From Candidatus Helarchaeota archaeon (lineage in GTDB: Archaea > Asgardarchaeota > Lokiarchaeia > Helarchaeales > HEL-GB-A): a stretch of DNA of 6,424 bases. The DNA is taken from positions 1 to 6,424 of the forward strand of contig JABXJT010000148.1 in the NCBI GenBank assembly GCA_013375455.1. The letters run 5' to 3'. The position numbers and the translations under genes were made by a program. This document shows positions 5,733 through 6,424 of the stretch, in pieces. The notes below the pieces were generated by a model. That model did not search any database and had not been told where the DNA came from. It was given only the letters and a program-made list of their open reading frames with translations. Every line of letters starts with the position of its first letter. Positions within the stretch are counted from its first letter, which is position 1.

Positions 5733-6424
5733 ATGGGTTTAGAAACGGGAAAACGAACAACTGGATTTAAAGTTTTTTGGATAATAGCCCTACTTTTCCT
5801 TCTCACTGGATTGATATATAACATCGTCGTTTCTTTCCAAGAGCCGGAGCAACACGCCTTTTACGCTTCCCTAATAATTCTGCCTATCAGTGTTGGTATT
5901 TGGATAGGAATGTACTTTTTCATTCCATGGGTGGCAAAATGGATAGACCAAATTGTCGTCTTTTGCAGGAAAAATGAAAAAATCATCTTCACCTTATTAA
6001 TTTCCCTATTTATTACCTCGATTGCTTTATTAATACTCACTCCCGCTCCTTATAATATATTTTTTCTGATATTAAATGCGTTAATTTTTCTCATTTTATT
6101 GGTTACTCTCCCTTTTCCTTTTGAATCAATCTTCCTGATCCCTGGAATGCTCCTGCTCCTCATACTTTTTCCGATAGGTAATGCTGCAGGAGTAGGCGAC
6201 GTCGTACGTGTTTCCCTTTCCGTTGCAATTATTTTGATTCTAATACTTCTTGCTTGGATGAAAAGCTTTACGGAAAAAGCAGCTCATACAAAGGATGAGG
6301 AGAGAATATCCACCAAAATTCTTATTGGACTTTTCATTTCCATAGCTTTAGTAGTGAGTTCTGTTTTGATGTGCACCATAGACCCAATTTACAATTTTCT
6401 AATCTTCGCAATTTTGCATATTAT
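5733..6424 (+). CDS. Multi-pass membrane protein of unknown function, 3' truncated by window edge
   Basis: The frame opens at ATG 5733 (MGLETGKRTTGFKVFW...) and stays open for 230 codons to the right edge, so the C-terminus is missing. No known family is recognised. The protein is almost wholly hydrophobic, with about seven predicted membrane segments visible: roughly 13-34, 43-68, 83-103, 107-127, 131-150, 157-176 and 194-214, with an eighth starting near 219. The short N-terminus is basic (K7, R8), suggesting it is cytoplasmic. Polar linkers are short; the longest charged one (177-193, TEKAAHTKDEER) separates segments 6 and 7. There are no obvious catalytic motifs, conserved charged pairs within helices or repeats of a transporter fold. 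It is divergently transcribed from the RING gene across a shared control region, so the two may be co-regulated. A GGAG site and an upstream in-frame TAG support the start. Confidence 0.82.
   Translation, partial: MGLETGKRTTGFKVFWIIALLFLLTGLIYNIVVSFQEPEQHAFYASLIILPISVGIWIGMYFFIPWVAKWIDQIVVFCRKNEKIIFTLLISLFITSIALLILTPAPYNIFFLILNALIFLILLVTLPFPFESIFLIPGMLLLLILFPIGNAAGVGDVVRVSLSVAIILILILLAWMKSFTEKAAHTKDEERISTKILIGLFISIALVVSSVLMCTIDPIYNFLIFAILHI

Overview
The window is most likely archaeal, with Asgard or another F420- and tetrahydromethanopterin-using lineage as the best guess. Three things point that way: a methanogenesis marker 8 (DUF2099) protein, an F420-type luciferase-like oxidoreductase related to methylene-tetrahydromethanopterin reductase (Mer), and a RING-finger protein with a winged-helix-like segment of eukaryotic flavour. 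Shine-Dalgarno sites (AGGAGGT, GGAG) occur before some genes, and TATA-like AT-rich boxes before others, which also fits archaea. The lineage is an inference; no rRNA or phylogenetic marker is present.

Layout. From the left edge to 2924 there is a two-gene operon for a heterodimeric ABC exporter. The first subunit enters from outside the window and lacks its N-terminal four membrane helices. The second is complete and starts directly after the stop codon of the first. The motifs of the two proteins are complementary: the first has Asp at the catalytic-Glu position and the second has a non-consensus LSVGQ signature. Together they would make one degenerate and one competent ATP site. After a 45-base AT-rich gap come the Mer-like oxidoreductase (2970-4016) and, 18 bases later, the DUF2099 gene (4035-4898), probably one transcription unit.

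On the opposite strand, a 235-residue helical + winged-helix-like + RING protein (4890-5597) runs towards the DUF2099 gene and overlaps its end by 9 bases. A 135-base divergent intergenic region follows. It carries a near-central palindrome, TTGAAT-TT-ATTCAA, that may serve as a shared promoter or operator. Rightward from it a multi-pass membrane protein gene starts at 5733 and runs off the right edge.

How the genes may work together. The two ABC subunits should form one transporter of unknown substrate. The oxidoreductase and the DUF2099 protein plausibly belong to one-carbon/F420 metabolism or to a methanogenesis-like or alkane-oxidising background, but neither proves methanogenesis. The RING protein has the residues expected for E2 binding, yet no ubiquitin, E1, E2 or deubiquitinase gene is visible nearby. 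I see no tRNA, rRNA, CRISPR array, insertion sequence or phage gene.
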